From Saprospiraceae bacterium (GTDB taxonomy: Bacteria; Bacteroidota; Bacteroidia; Chitinophagales; Saprospiraceae): a DNA stretch of 64,000 bases. Positions 17,929 through 27,140 of the stretch are shown one piece after another (within the stretch, counting starts at the first letter, position 1; each line of letters begins with the position of its first letter). Made by a program: the position numbers and the translations under genes. Below the pieces are notes generated by a model. That model saw only the letters and a list, made by a program, of their open reading frames with translations. It ran no database searches and was not told where the DNA came from. The stretch covers positions 310,001-374,000 of the forward strand of contig JADJPZ010000004.1 of NCBI GenBank assembly GCA_016713025.1, read 5' to 3'.

Positions 17929-17958
17929 TTGAAAAAGCATACTAAAGTCTTACCTTTG
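17929..17958 (+). promoter_or_regulatory. lpdA promoter
   Basis: A TTG at 17929-17931 and TACCTTTG at 17951-17958 with a 19-bp spacer, a near-perfect Bacteroidota promoter. The ATG is at 17976, so the leader is only about ten bases. Confidence 0.8.
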
Positions 17959-17975
17959 CGAAAAATTTTGAAGAT

Positions 17976-19372
17976 ATGAACTTTGACTTGATTGTATTAG
18001 GAAGCGGTCCCGGTGGTTATGTGGCTGCTATCAGAGCATCTCAGCTTGGAATGAATGTTGCCGTAGTTGAAAAAGAAAGTTTAGGAGGCGTTTGCCTCAA
18101 TTGGGGATGTATCCCTACTAAAGCCCTTCTCAAAAGTGCGCAAGTATTCAATTACATCCATCATGCTTCCGAATACGGCATCAATGTGGCAGAACCTACA
18201 GCGGATTTTAAGCAGATGATCTCCCGAAGTCGCGGTGTAGCTGATGGCATGTCCAAAGGGGTCAATTTCCTGATGAAAAAAAATAAAATCACAGTCATAG
18301 AAGGCTACGGAAGGCTAGCAAGAGGAAAAAAAATAGTAGTAACTGATAAAGAAGGCAAAAAGGCAGAGTACAGCGCAGAACACATCATTATCGCTACAGG
18401 GGGAAGAGCAAAAGAATTGCCCAATCTCAAGATCGATGGTAAAAAATCATCGGTTACCGCGAAGCCATGACACTGCCTGACCAGCCCAAAAGTATGGTAG
18501 TTGTAGGTGCCGGTGCCATAGGAGTGGAGTTTGCTTATTTTTACAATTCCATAGGAACTAAAGTGACCGTTGTGGAATTTTTGGAGCAAGGATTGTTACC
18601 TCGTGAAGATACTGATATATCCAAAGAACTGGCTAAAATATATAAAAAAGCAGGAATGAATATCCTGGCAAACAGTGCTGTAGAACATGTAGACATCACT
18701 GGGTCCACTTGCAAAGTTACGGTCAAAAGCAGAAAGGACGAGAGTGTACAAGTGATAGAATGTGATGTGGTACTTTCCGCAGCAGGTGTCACTCCCAATA
18801 CTGAAGATATAGGACTGGAAGCATTAGGCATCGACTTGGATCGTGGTATGATCAAAACGGATGCATATTATCGCACCAATGTACCTGGTATCTACGCTAT
18901 TGGAGATGTGATTCCTACCCAGGCCCTGGCGCACGTAGCAAGCGCAGAAGGTATCACTTGCGTGGAAAAAATAGCCGGCCATCATCCTGAGCCTATTGAC
19001 TACAATAATATCCCATCATGTACATACTGCTGGCCGGAAGTATCGAGTGTCGGTATGACGGAAGCACAAGCAAAAGAAGCCGGATATAACATCAAAGTGG
19101 GCAAGTTTCCATTTTCTGCATCGGGAAAAGCCAGTGCTTCAGGAGCAAAGGAAGGTTTTGTCAAGGTAATATTTGATGCCAAATACGGTGAACTCCTCGG
19201 AGGGCATATGATAGGTGCCAATGTCACTGAAATGATAGCTGAACTGGTGCTGGCAAAAAAACTTGAAAGCACAGGCCATGAAATTTTGAAAGCAGTTCAC
19301 CCCCATCCGACCATGAGTGAAGCAGTGATGGAAGCTACTGCTGCAGCTTATGATGAGGTGATACATTTGTAG
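17976..19372 (+). pseudogene. lpdA: dihydrolipoyl dehydrogenase (E3), frameshifted at an A-run
   Basis: The flavoenzyme that reoxidises dihydrolipoamide in 2-oxoacid dehydrogenase complexes. The first frame (17976-18470) has the FAD site GSGPGGYVAA and the redox disulfide GGVCLNWGCIPTK. The second frame (18467-19372) has the NAD site GAGAIGVEFA, the second FAD contact YAIGDV and the active-site HPHPTMSEA. Together they make 465 residues, the normal length. The frame breaks in a run of six A near 18440-18445; one added A gives ...GKKIIGYREAMTLPDQP..., the expected family sequence. Either a one-base deletion or a consensus error; all key residues are intact. It has its own strong promoter. Confidence 0.92.
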
Positions 19373-19410
19373 GAATTGGCTGTATTAGAATTTGGTAATT
19401 GAAGTTTAGC

Positions 19411-19444
19411 TTGATCAAACATATAGGAAAAATTATTATCTTTG
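19411..19444 (+). promoter_or_regulatory. promoter of the restriction-modification island
   Basis: A TTG at 19411-19413 and TATCTTTG at 19437-19444 with a 23-bp spacer, at the long end of the usual range. The methyltransferase ATG follows 30 bases later. Confidence 0.65.
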
Positions 19445-19474
19445 CGGTGGTTGAAACTTAATAATTAAAGATAA

Positions 19475-20026
19475 ATGATTATAGAAACTGATATTAGACT
19501 AGGAGATTGTAAAAAAAATTTAAAAGAATTTCCAACCAACTCAGTTGATTTAATTTTTACATCTCCTCCTTATGCAGATCAGCGTAAAAGCTCTTATGGT
19601 GGTATCCATCCTGACAAATATGTTGAATGGTTTTCACCAATTTCAGAACAGCTTTTAAGAGTATTAAAGCCAACAGGAACCTTTGTTTTAAACATTAAAG
19701 AGAAAGTTGTCGATGGAGAGAGAAGTACGTATGTGATGGAACTTATTCTTGAAATGCGAAAACAAGGGTGGTTTTGGACTGAAGAATTCATTTGGCACAA
19801 AAAAAATTCCTACCCTGGGAAATGGCCCAATCGATTTAGAGACTCATGGGAAAGATTGCTTCAATTTAATAAGGATAAAAAATTTAATATGTATCAGGAA
19901 GAAGTGATGGTGCCAACTGGTGATTGGGCTAAAACACGTCTAAAAAACCTTTCAGAGACAGATAAAATTAGAGATAATTCTAAAGTTGGTAGCGGATTTT
20001 CATATTTGTTTACTAAAGCTGCTTAG
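19475..20026 (+). CDS. site-specific DNA methyltransferase, C-terminally truncated
   Basis: 183 residues. The catalytic motif IV of amino-methyltransferases is clear: DLIFTSPPYADQRKSS (SPPY at residues 30-33), followed by YVEWFSPISEQLLRVLKPTGTFVLNIKEK and WPNRFRDSWERLLQF. In this beta-type order the AdoMet-binding motif I (DPFxGSG) should lie in the last third, but the frame stops after GSGFSYLFTKAA and motif I is not found in any frame before the next gene. Family members are about 280-300 residues, so roughly 100 residues are missing and the protein is probably inactive. It stands first in the island, five bases before the HNH gene. Codons are more AT-rich than in flanking genes. Confidence 0.85.
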   Translation: MIIETDIRLGDCKKNLKEFPTNSVDLIFTSPPYADQRKSSYGGIHPDKYVEWFSPISEQLLRVLKPTGTFVLNIKEKVVDGERSTYVMELILEMRKQGWFWTEEFIWHKKNSYPGKWPNRFRDSWERLLQFNKDKKFNMYQEEVMVPTGDWAKTRLKNLSETDKIRDNSKVGSGFSYLFTKAA

Positions 20027-20031
20027 GTTGT

Positions 20032-20961
20032 ATGAGTTACGAAGGAGATATGTTTAAAAAATTGGGTATGCCTTCGAAAATGGATGTTGAACTAGCTATT
20101 TTGAAAACTTTGTTTAAAAACAATGGAACAATAAAAGAATTTGCGTCAGGAGAAGAAATTGTAACTGAAATTGCTAATTTATTTTCTTTAAATGAAGAGC
20201 AAAGACATTCCGTTTTGGAAAGAATCTATTATAAAGAGAACAGAATAGCTAAAACGCCTGTTTGGCATAGACTTTTGTATCGGGCAGCAGATTCCTTAGC
20301 TAATGAAAATCTGATTACAAGACCTTCAACTACTTATAAGTTAACCAATAAAAAGGAATGGATGTTAACTGAAGCAGGTATAGATAAATCATTAAATATA
20401 TTAAATATACCATCTGCAACAAAAGAAAATCTATCTGTCAAATCATTTGAAGTTCAGAAGCTGGTTAATAAGATGAAATTATCAAAATACCCAAATATAT
20501 ACGACCCTTTTAAAAAAGAGAAACAGACTAAGTTCATATTAAAAGAACATAGTCTAAGGGAAAGAGGATTTAGGCAAATAGTTATCGAATCTTATGATTG
20601 TAAATGCAGTTTATGTGGGTTGAAGTTACCTTCTCCAAATAATTTATTGTGGGAAGTTGAGGCAGCCCATATTGTTCCTCATAGATTGAATGGAAAGGAT
20701 GAAATATGGAATGGAATAGCATTTTGTAAGCTCCATCATTGGGCATTTGATGTCGGCTGGTTTTCCCTTACTAACGATTATAAAATAATTGTTTCAAAAA
20801 ACTACAATGACCTTCCTGAAAATTTTGGAAAAATGTTGGAAATTGATTTTTTGCTAAATAAACTAAGAGCCGATAACCCAATTTCTTTACCTACTTTAAA
20901 AGATTTAAATCCACATATTGCTGCTTTAGAGTGGCATAGAAAAAATGTATTGTTTAAGTAA
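20032..20961 (+). CDS. HNH restriction endonuclease with Mrr-like N-terminal winged helix
   Basis: 309 residues. Residues about 15-125 look like the Mrr_N winged-helix DNA-recognition domain (VWHRLLYRAADSLANENLI...WMLTEAG). The C-terminal part has an HNH nuclease core with zinc cysteines: CSLCG, then AAHIVPHRLNG, then IWNGIAFCKLHHWAFD. This architecture is typical of type II or type IV-like restriction enzymes beside methyltransferases. It cuts DNA in the cytoplasm; the target site is unknown. It lies directly after a methyltransferase that lacks its AdoMet motif, raising the question of how host DNA would be protected. Confidence 0.85.
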   Translation: MSYEGDMFKKLGMPSKMDVELAILKTLFKNNGTIKEFASGEEIVTEIANLFSLNEEQRHSVLERIYYKENRIAKTPVWHRLLYRAADSLANENLITRPSTTYKLTNKKEWMLTEAGIDKSLNILNIPSATKENLSVKSFEVQKLVNKMKLSKYPNIYDPFKKEKQTKFILKEHSLRERGFRQIVIESYDCKCSLCGLKLPSPNNLLWEVEAAHIVPHRLNGKDEIWNGIAFCKLHHWAFDVGWFSLTNDYKIIVSKNYNDLPENFGKMLEIDFLLNKLRADNPISLPTLKDLNPHIAALEWHRKNVLFK

Positions 20962-20976
20962 TCAAAAATTTTATAA

Positions 20977-21171
20977 ATGAAAAATAAGGTAGTATATGAA
21001 TTAATAGAAGATGATGTTCAATTAGTAGCCGAAGAAATTTTAGACAGAAGATTGAAGAAAGATGAAATGGAAATAGTAAAATTGAAAATTGGAGATTATA
21101 TTGATTGGTTTGACGCAATAGAAATGGTAATTATTGATAACAATATTGATGACATTAATGATGAGGCTTAA
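20977..21171 (+). CDS. small acidic protein, unknown
   Basis: 64 residues, strongly acidic (ending IIDNNIDDINDEA), beginning 16 bases after the HNH gene. No family is recognised. Position and charge would suit a DNA mimic, a restriction-control partner or an inhibitor, but that is speculation. Confidence 0.5.
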   Translation: MKNKVVYELIEDDVQLVAEEILDRRLKKDEMEIVKLKIGDYIDWFDAIEMVIIDNNIDDINDEA

Positions 21172-21198
21172 TATCGATTTTTTAGTCAAATTAAAAAA

Positions 21199-21552
21199 TT
21201 GAAAACTGATTTCAATACTGCTAAAAAAACTCTAAGAACAAGTAATTCTGGAATGGAAGTAATTGCAGTCAATGGTTGTTGCTATGGCATTCAGAATAAA
21301 CCTGATAGGGGAGATTATTTTAAATTCTGTGGGCAAGAGTTTTGGAAGTTTATTTCAGGTAATGTCAATCTTTTTATTGAAATCATTGAACCATTAGGTC
21401 ATAAATCAAAAGAAAGAAACGATGAGTTTATAAAATCTTATTCAAGAATGTTAAATAAATTTACACAAGAGTTTATTAAAGATTATTGCTTGGAAAATGG
21501 GGATATTGACTGGAGTAAAATAGTCCAATTAAATTCCAAAATGAGAAAATGA
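21199..21552 (+). pseudogene. C-terminal fragment of a PmeII family type II restriction endonuclease
   Basis: The open frame begins at a TTG and encodes 117 residues that follow the C-terminal third of PmeII-family enzymes: TLRTSNSGMEVIAVNGCCYG, then DYFKFCGQEFWKFISG, then IIEPLGHKSKERNDEF, ending with DIDWSKIVQLNS. Recognisable homology extends a few codons upstream of the TTG (SQIKKLKTDF from about 21184) and then stops. The family is about 270 residues, so the N-terminal half with the nuclease core is lost. It is probably the original nuclease partner of the truncated methyltransferase at the front of the island. Confidence 0.7.
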
Positions 21553-21664
21553 TTACTGATAAGATATGGTAATGAAACTTTTTATCTTTAGAAATACCGC
21601 AGACATTTATGAGAATTGCATTTTAGTCAATATCAATAAGGCAAACATTTAGACAGAAATAATA

Positions 21665-23704
21665 TTAAAATTTATTTTGATTGGTAAAAACCAACCTCAC
21701 ATACAGACCAAAATTCTGTGGTGAAGCAGCTTCGTAATACCTTCCCAGTGTGGCATTAGCTCGGAAATTGGAATAATCCATCAGATTAAATAGATTATTG
21801 GCAGTCAGTCCGGCAGTAAATCTGGAGGAAACTTTGAGTCCTGTTTGTACAGCTCCATTGATTTCATAAAATCCGTTTACTTTTGTTTTGTTGGCATCAT
21901 CTACATACATGGCACTATTGTAAGATATATTGATTTGTGCAGTTGCCCATTGACCTGCATTGATGATGGACGTAAAATTCCATTTATGATTTGGTATCAG
22001 AGGTTGGGTATTGCCTGAAAAATCAGTGATGCCTGTGATGAAATCTTTGTATTTAAAATCCGAGTATGTATAATTAAGAACGGATTTAAAAAAGCTGCTC
22101 AACTCTATTTCTGTGGTACATTCAATTCCTTTTCTACTGGAAGATGCGGCATTCCTGTAAAATATTCTGCCAGGGGCATCTTTTATTTCGTATCCGGTGA
22201 TTTGATCTCGTATATTTATATGGAATGCCGATATATTTAATGAAAAATGAGTATTCGGCACCCATTTAAGTCCGGCTTCTGTTTGTAATGAGGTCTCCGG
22301 ATTCAGTCTAATATTAAACCCACCTGTCAGTTCCGGATTATTTGACAGCTCATTGAGCGTAGGCATTTCAAAGGTGGTATTGATATTAGAAAATACTGTT
22401 AATTTTTTATTGACAAGATAACCTAGACCGACTGAACCATTGAGATTGCTGTATCTTTTTTCTCCGTTATTTTTATCTGAGTTGATGAACCGGTCTTTGA
22501 GCTGATATTGATTGATATCCCATCTGACCATTTGATGGAGAGACCATTTTTTGATATTGTATTGCAACTGCTGAAAAATAGCTGCATTGAATACCTGTTC
22601 GAATTGATCCGCCGATAATGCTGATTTTGCGCCATTATTATTGCCTGATAAGATTCTTCTGTCTGACTGAAATTCCAGGGTTTGACCTATGGTTAAAATG
22701 AGATGATGTTTGGGCCGATATTCGTAAGTGTTGCCGATACCTCCGAAATGACGATTCAGATCTACCCAACCTCCGTTTACAAAAGGCAACCGTCCTGTAA
22801 AATCTCTGTATCGATAGAAGTATCCGGATATGAAAGTCGATTGATCACTTTTGGAGTACACTGATCTCCCGGACATGAGCAGCCCTGAAACTGATTCACC
22901 TGCATCAAATGTTACATTTCTTGGGTTGGCCTGATATCTGTCCTTAGTAAATTCATCCGCAGAAAGTGCACCGGGATCTTTACCTATCGGCGAGTAGTAA
23001 GCGCCATGAGTGAAATTAATTTGCCATTTATCATTGATATCAACTGAAGTCTTATTTAGCAGTGTGGTATTTTGAGCTTCACTAAATGATCTTTTGCCTT
23101 TGAAGTAATGGTGATTGGCAGACAGCACATTTTTGACTTTTTTACCCGTGACACCATATTTTATGCCTGCATCATAAGCTCCAAGGCTATTGACTCTCGT
23201 TAATACTTGTATGCCATCAAAAAATGTATTCAACCTGAAAGACAATGCGCCGCCACCTGCATTGCCGAGTCTTGCAGCAAGGCCGGATCTGACGATATCT
23301 ACCGACTCGATATCAAATATGGATATTTCATCCAGCTGACTTGTGCCGTCAGGTGAAGTCAGGGGCAGGCCATCCTGATATATTCTGATACCTCTGATAC
23401 CAAATGCCGACCTGCTGCCATAGCCACGGATAGCTATGCGCACGTCCTGAGCAAAATTTTCCCCGTTGAAAGACTGTATTCCGGCTTGTCTGTCCATCAG
23501 ATTCCTGACATTATTCTGAAATTTATCAATTTCTGTGGCCTTTTGTTTGGTGTATGACCACGGCAATTGTCCATCAGATCTGATGTCTGAAAGCAAAATC
23601 TCTTCCATTTGAACTTTGATGGTACTGTCAGGACTTTCCTGAGCACGCACATCATGTAAGATCGTCATCATGAATATTGTATATATCCAACCGTGAACTT
23701 TCAT
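21665..23704 (-). CDS. TonB-dependent outer-membrane receptor
   Basis: 679 residues with a signal peptide ending near VRAQ. The plug domain contains IAIRGYGSRSAFGIRGIRIYQDGLPLTSPDGTSQLD and RSGLAARLGNAGGGAL; a beta-barrel follows that ends in Phe (FTNQNKF). Unlike the first receptor it has no carboxypeptidase-like regulatory domain. It resembles siderophore and iron-complex receptors by the plug pattern, but the ligand is not established. Its start overlaps the prmC stop by four bases (ATGA), so it is translationally coupled to prmC and the flippase gene. Confidence 0.9.
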   Translation of the reverse strand: MKVHGWIYTIFMMTILHDVRAQESPDSTIKVQMEEILLSDIRSDGQLPWSYTKQKATEIDKFQNNVRNLMDRQAGIQSFNGENFAQDVRIAIRGYGSRSAFGIRGIRIYQDGLPLTSPDGTSQLDEISIFDIESVDIVRSGLAARLGNAGGGALSFRLNTFFDGIQVLTRVNSLGAYDAGIKYGVTGKKVKNVLSANHHYFKGKRSFSEAQNTTLLNKTSVDINDKWQINFTHGAYYSPIGKDPGALSADEFTKDRYQANPRNVTFDAGESVSGLLMSGRSVYSKSDQSTFISGYFYRYRDFTGRLPFVNGGWVDLNRHFGGIGNTYEYRPKHHLILTIGQTLEFQSDRRILSGNNNGAKSALSADQFEQVFNAAIFQQLQYNIKKWSLHQMVRWDINQYQLKDRFINSDKNNGEKRYSNLNGSVGLGYLVNKKLTVFSNINTTFEMPTLNELSNNPELTGGFNIRLNPETSLQTEAGLKWVPNTHFSLNISAFHINIRDQITGYEIKDAPGRIFYRNAASSSRKGIECTTEIELSSFFKSVLNYTYSDFKYKDFITGITDFSGNTQPLIPNHKWNFTSIINAGQWATAQINISYNSAMYVDDANKTKVNGFYEINGAVQTGLKVSSRFTAGLTANNLFNLMDYSNFRANATLGRYYEAASPQNFGLYVRLVFTNQNKF

Positions 23705-24552
23705 TGTTTCAGTGATTTTTTTACTGCGGATACCATACGGTCTTTGCCTTGCATATCTTTGATGATGGCGACATGCTGCAAACCGTGATTTGTAAATGTT
23801 TCTACCACATTCTGACTATATTTTTCATTGATTTCAACTAAGACAAAACATCCATCATCCTGATATTCTGCGACGAAAGTGGCAATGGCTTCATAAAATT
23901 CCATCTCATCATCCTTAACAAAAAGAGCTATATGTGGCTCATAATCAAGCACATTGGCAGACATTTCTGATTTTTCAATTTTGCCTATATATGGTGGGTT
24001 GGAAATAATGACATCCACTTTTGGTAAGTCAGCCCATTGTGATCTGTCCAAAAAGTCAAACACACCAAATTCTACAAATACATCATGCGTTTCTGCATTT
24101 TCATGAGCAACACTGAGTGCGTCAACACTGATATCAATGGCAAGAAGTGTAAGTGGCTGCTGAGCCTTAATACCGATAGTAATCGGAATGATCCCTGATC
24201 CTGTGCCGATATCCATAATAGATTTGACGTTATTGTTCTTTAAAAAGTCAAGCGCCACAAACACAAGTTCTTCCGTTTCAGGTCTTGGGATGAGTACAGA
24301 CGGATTTACCTTAAATTTTAGTCCGTAAAAATCGGCGTATCCTCCGATGTATTGCCATGGTTCATGTTTCAGTAATCTTTGAGTTACTTCATCAAATCTG
24401 ACAATTTGGTCTGGATTCAACTCTTCCTCAGACCAAAAAGAAGCATTAAAAACATCTTCCAGTATATACCTCGCGATGATGGATGCCTCCCGGCTGTCAT
24501 AAACAGTCATCAGTTTTTCGGATAGTGTACTATAAGCTGAAGTAAATGTCAT
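23701..24552 (-). CDS. prmC: peptide chain release factor N5-glutamine methyltransferase
   Basis: Methylates the Gln of the GGQ motif in release factors RF1 and RF2. Visible motifs are the AdoMet site MDIGTGSGIIPITIG and the catalytic ISNPPYIG that holds the glutamine side chain; the N-terminal helical domain has PWQYIGGYADFYGL and VLIPRPETEELV. The start is placed at ATG 24552, because it overlaps the upstream stop by four bases and opens MTFTSAYSTLSEKL; the frame is open for 16 more codons, but those run into the upstream gene. About 283 residues, the family norm. Confidence 0.95.
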   Translation of the reverse strand: MTFTSAYSTLSEKLMTVYDSREASIIARYILEDVFNASFWSEEELNPDQIVRFDEVTQRLLKHEPWQYIGGYADFYGLKFKVNPSVLIPRPETEELVFVALDFLKNNNVKSIMDIGTGSGIIPITIGIKAQQPLTLLAIDISVDALSVAHENAETHDVFVEFGVFDFLDRSQWADLPKVDVIISNPPYIGKIEKSEMSANVLDYEPHIALFVKDDEMEFYEAIATFVAEYQDDGCFVLVEINEKYSQNVVETFTNHGLQHVAIIKDMQGKDRMVSAVKKSLKQ

Positions 24553-25886
24553 GAAAAAGCTTTGAAAGATAAAAATAATGCCAATACTGAAGCAACACAA
24601 TAAATGGAGTAATATTTTACATCAATGTACGCCGAAAGTGGAATACCATTTTTAATTTTATTATATAACATTAATATTAATTTCTGAATGAAATAGGCGA
24701 CAACTGTGGCCAACGCAAGGCCATACATACCCCAAATGTGCATCCACCAGTAACTCAAAACGATATTACATGTCAGCTCCAAAATCCCTGACCAAATGAT
24801 GACTTTGTGTTGATGCTTAGCAAAATTGTACGCTTGTGGCAACAAAACTCTGCTTGTAAGTATCAATAAATATATGTTGAAAATAAAAGCCGAAGTCTTG
24901 TATGACGGATTGTAGATGCCGGAAAAAAGAGAAGGAGATATAAACATCAGCACTATGGAAACCGGAAATAATATATGCATCCATTTTGTGGCTTTTGACT
25001 TTAACGCAGTAAGAGCAGATGTTCCCGAACCAAGAAGGGGAATCATCGCCACGGACAGACTACTATACAGCACGCTTGAAAAAGGCAGTTCTCTGGCTCC
25101 ATACCTGAATACCGCAAAATCAGCAGCACTAAAGTATCTTGATACAAACCATCCATCCACTACATCCATAAGACTGGAAATCAAGGTATTTAAAATCAAT
25201 GGTGCTGCAAAAATCAAAAATGTTATGAACACCTTTTTTTCAATCATTACTCCTTTAACAATATCCAGTAAGTAAATCAGGTAAACCAATCTTAAAGCAG
25301 CCAAAGCAATAAGGCATAATAGAAAATTTTTGACATCGGGTGCCATTATACCTATTAAGCCGGTCAGCAGTATTGTTGCTGATAAACTGATGATAGTATA
25401 TCTGATAAGTAAAGCCGCTTGTTTTCTGAGTAGAAGTACGTTTTCCACCATAAGTAAAGGGGCAGAAACCATCACAAAAAGCGCCAGCAATGGTAAGAAA
25501 TCAATACTACCTTCCGGCTTGAACGCTCCTGTCACCCATTGTGGAAATAAAAGTACCAACGATCCTATGAGGATACCAGTCAATACTAAAAGTAAAAAGA
25601 CTGTTTGCAACGACTTTAGCTTGTCTCTTTCATGGATTCCGGGATAGTAGGATACCAAGGCATTTTGCATGCCCACCGTCCAGAAGAAGGATAATGTCAC
25701 AGCGATAAATAACAATAATTCAAATTGACCGACTGCATCACTCGTCAAACCACTTTTGACCAAAAAGATAGAAACAAGGATACTTGTAAGATATCTACTT
25801 GCCTGATACAGCTGATAAGCATTGACCGGATCATGCGGCAGATTTTTAATCGCTTTTTTAAATGAGTGGATTGAAAACAAACTCAC
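24549..25886 (-). CDS. oligosaccharide flippase family (Wzx/MATE-like) membrane protein
   Basis: 445 residues starting at GTG, with about twelve hydrophobic helices spread through the length and the early pattern SRYLTSILVSIFLVKSGLTSDAVGQFELLLFI typical of polysaccharide biosynthesis (MurJ/Wzx) exporters. Such proteins flip lipid-linked sugars across the inner membrane. It is first gene of the minus-strand operon with prmC and the TonB receptor. There are no glycosyltransferase genes nearby, so the substrate is unclear. Confidence 0.85.
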   Translation of the reverse strand: MSLFSIHSFKKAIKNLPHDPVNAYQLYQASRYLTSILVSIFLVKSGLTSDAVGQFELLLFIAVTLSFFWTVGMQNALVSYYPGIHERDKLKSLQTVFLLLVLTGILIGSLVLLFPQWVTGAFKPEGSIDFLPLLALFVMVSAPLLMVENVLLLRKQAALLIRYTIISLSATILLTGLIGIMAPDVKNFLLCLIALAALRLVYLIYLLDIVKGVMIEKKVFITFLIFAAPLILNTLISSLMDVVDGWFVSRYFSAADFAVFRYGARELPFSSVLYSSLSVAMIPLLGSGTSALTALKSKATKWMHILFPVSIVLMFISPSLFSGIYNPSYKTSAFIFNIYLLILTSRVLLPQAYNFAKHQHKVIIWSGILELTCNIVLSYWWMHIWGMYGLALATVVAYFIQKLILMLYNKIKNGIPLSAYIDVKYYSIYCVASVLALFLSFKAFS

Positions 25887-26103
25887 TGTTTGATTTTATA
25901 AAAAAACCGAAAGGTAAGGAAGTCTTATGTATTTCTGAGGGTTTAGGATCTGACTTTTGATTTCAAATATTTTACATGGGGTATATCTTCAGAGTATCTT
26001 TAAACTCAAATAGTTATGATTTTGAAATTTTACATTTAATTTTCTATTTGTATAAGATTTCCCATTAAACAAATTAGCAAAAAATGACAAATCATTTCCC
26101 CCT

Positions 26104-26111
26104 TACTTTTG
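26104..26111 (+). promoter_or_regulatory. -7 box of the alpha/beta hydrolase gene
   Basis: TACTTTTG matches TAnnTTTG 28 bases before the ATG at 26140. No convincing TTG lies 17-23 bp upstream, so the match is partial. The 250 bases between the divergent flippase gene and this gene hold nothing else recognisable. Confidence 0.45.
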
Positions 26112-26139
26112 TTCTATAAGTTGAAAATTTAAGATAGAA

Positions 26140-27057
26140 ATGTTAGCATACTTAAAATCATTTGTAATATTTATTGGTTTACTTTTATCTTCCAGTATCA
26201 TTGGACAAAAGAGCAATTTGATCATAACCAGTGATGGCGTCATCCACTACAAAATCTTTGGAAAAGGCAAGTCGGTAGTTATTATCAATGGCGGACCAGG
26301 TATGAACTCAGAAGGATTTGGAAACTTTGCAGCACAACTATCAAAGGTTGGTTTTCTCTGTATCATTTATGACCAACGAGGTACCGGAAAGTCTGAAATG
26401 AAGAAAATGGATCAAACCACCATCACCATGAAAAATATGGTTGAAGATCTTGAAGTGCTGAGAAGGCATCTAAAGATAAATAAGTGGACTGTTTTTGGTC
26501 AGTCGTTTGGAGGTTTACTGGCTGCACAATACGCAAATACTTATCCCAAATCTATTGATAAACTCGTATTTTCTAATTCCGGTGGTTTAAATCTTGACTT
26601 CTTAAATTATGTCGTGCAGCGGATCGAGAATAACTTAAGTCAATCAGAACGAGATAGTTTGCAATATTACAATGAATTACTTTCAAAAGAACCTGAGAAT
26701 AAATTTTATCTGCAAAGACGGGCAATGCAACTCGCTAGTGCCTATGTATATCAAAAAAAACATGTTCCGACCATTGCCGAAAGGCTTTTGCAAGTCAACA
26801 TCACTATCAACCAATTGGTATATTCAGACCTCCAAAAAAATAAATTTGATTTCATCGGTAAATTCAACAATTTTAAAAGACCTGTTTTGATATTTCAGGG
26901 ATTGAATGATATTATCTCTTTAGAAACTGCTCAAGCCATTGAGACAACTTTTTCTGATAGTAAATTGGTGAAGTTGGATAAATGTGGTCATTATCCGTGG
27001 TTGGACAGGCCCGAAGTTTTTTGGTCAGAAATTATGAAATTCTTAAAAGGTAAATAA
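26140..27057 (+). CDS. secreted alpha/beta hydrolase, proline iminopeptidase-like (S33)
   Basis: 305 residues with an N-terminal signal peptide ending near IIGQ. It carries the proline iminopeptidase-type oxyanion loop NGGPGMN, the DQRGTGKS strand, the nucleophile elbow GQSFGG, an acid in QGLNDIIS and a terminal His in CGHYPWLDRP. These enzymes remove N-terminal residues, often proline, from peptides; other members are esterases. A monocistronic gene, divergent from the flippase operon. Confidence 0.85.
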   Translation: MLAYLKSFVIFIGLLLSSSIIGQKSNLIITSDGVIHYKIFGKGKSVVIINGGPGMNSEGFGNFAAQLSKVGFLCIIYDQRGTGKSEMKKMDQTTITMKNMVEDLEVLRRHLKINKWTVFGQSFGGLLAAQYANTYPKSIDKLVFSNSGGLNLDFLNYVVQRIENNLSQSERDSLQYYNELLSKEPENKFYLQRRAMQLASAYVYQKKHVPTIAERLLQVNITINQLVYSDLQKNKFDFIGKFNNFKRPVLIFQGLNDIISLETAQAIETTFSDSKLVKLDKCGHYPWLDRPEVFWSEIMKFLKGK

Positions 27058-27140
27058 AGATGATAGCAAATAATATGTAAATAAATTATATATCATAAAG
27101 TTTAGTATATCAAATGATTGTACAAAATTTATTTAATTGA

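Noticed and set aside
18436..18472. Programmed -1 frameshift in lpdA
   Set aside because: The A-run is preceded by T, so it is not a canonical slippery heptamer. E3 genes are not known to use frameshifting, and a one-base error explains it.
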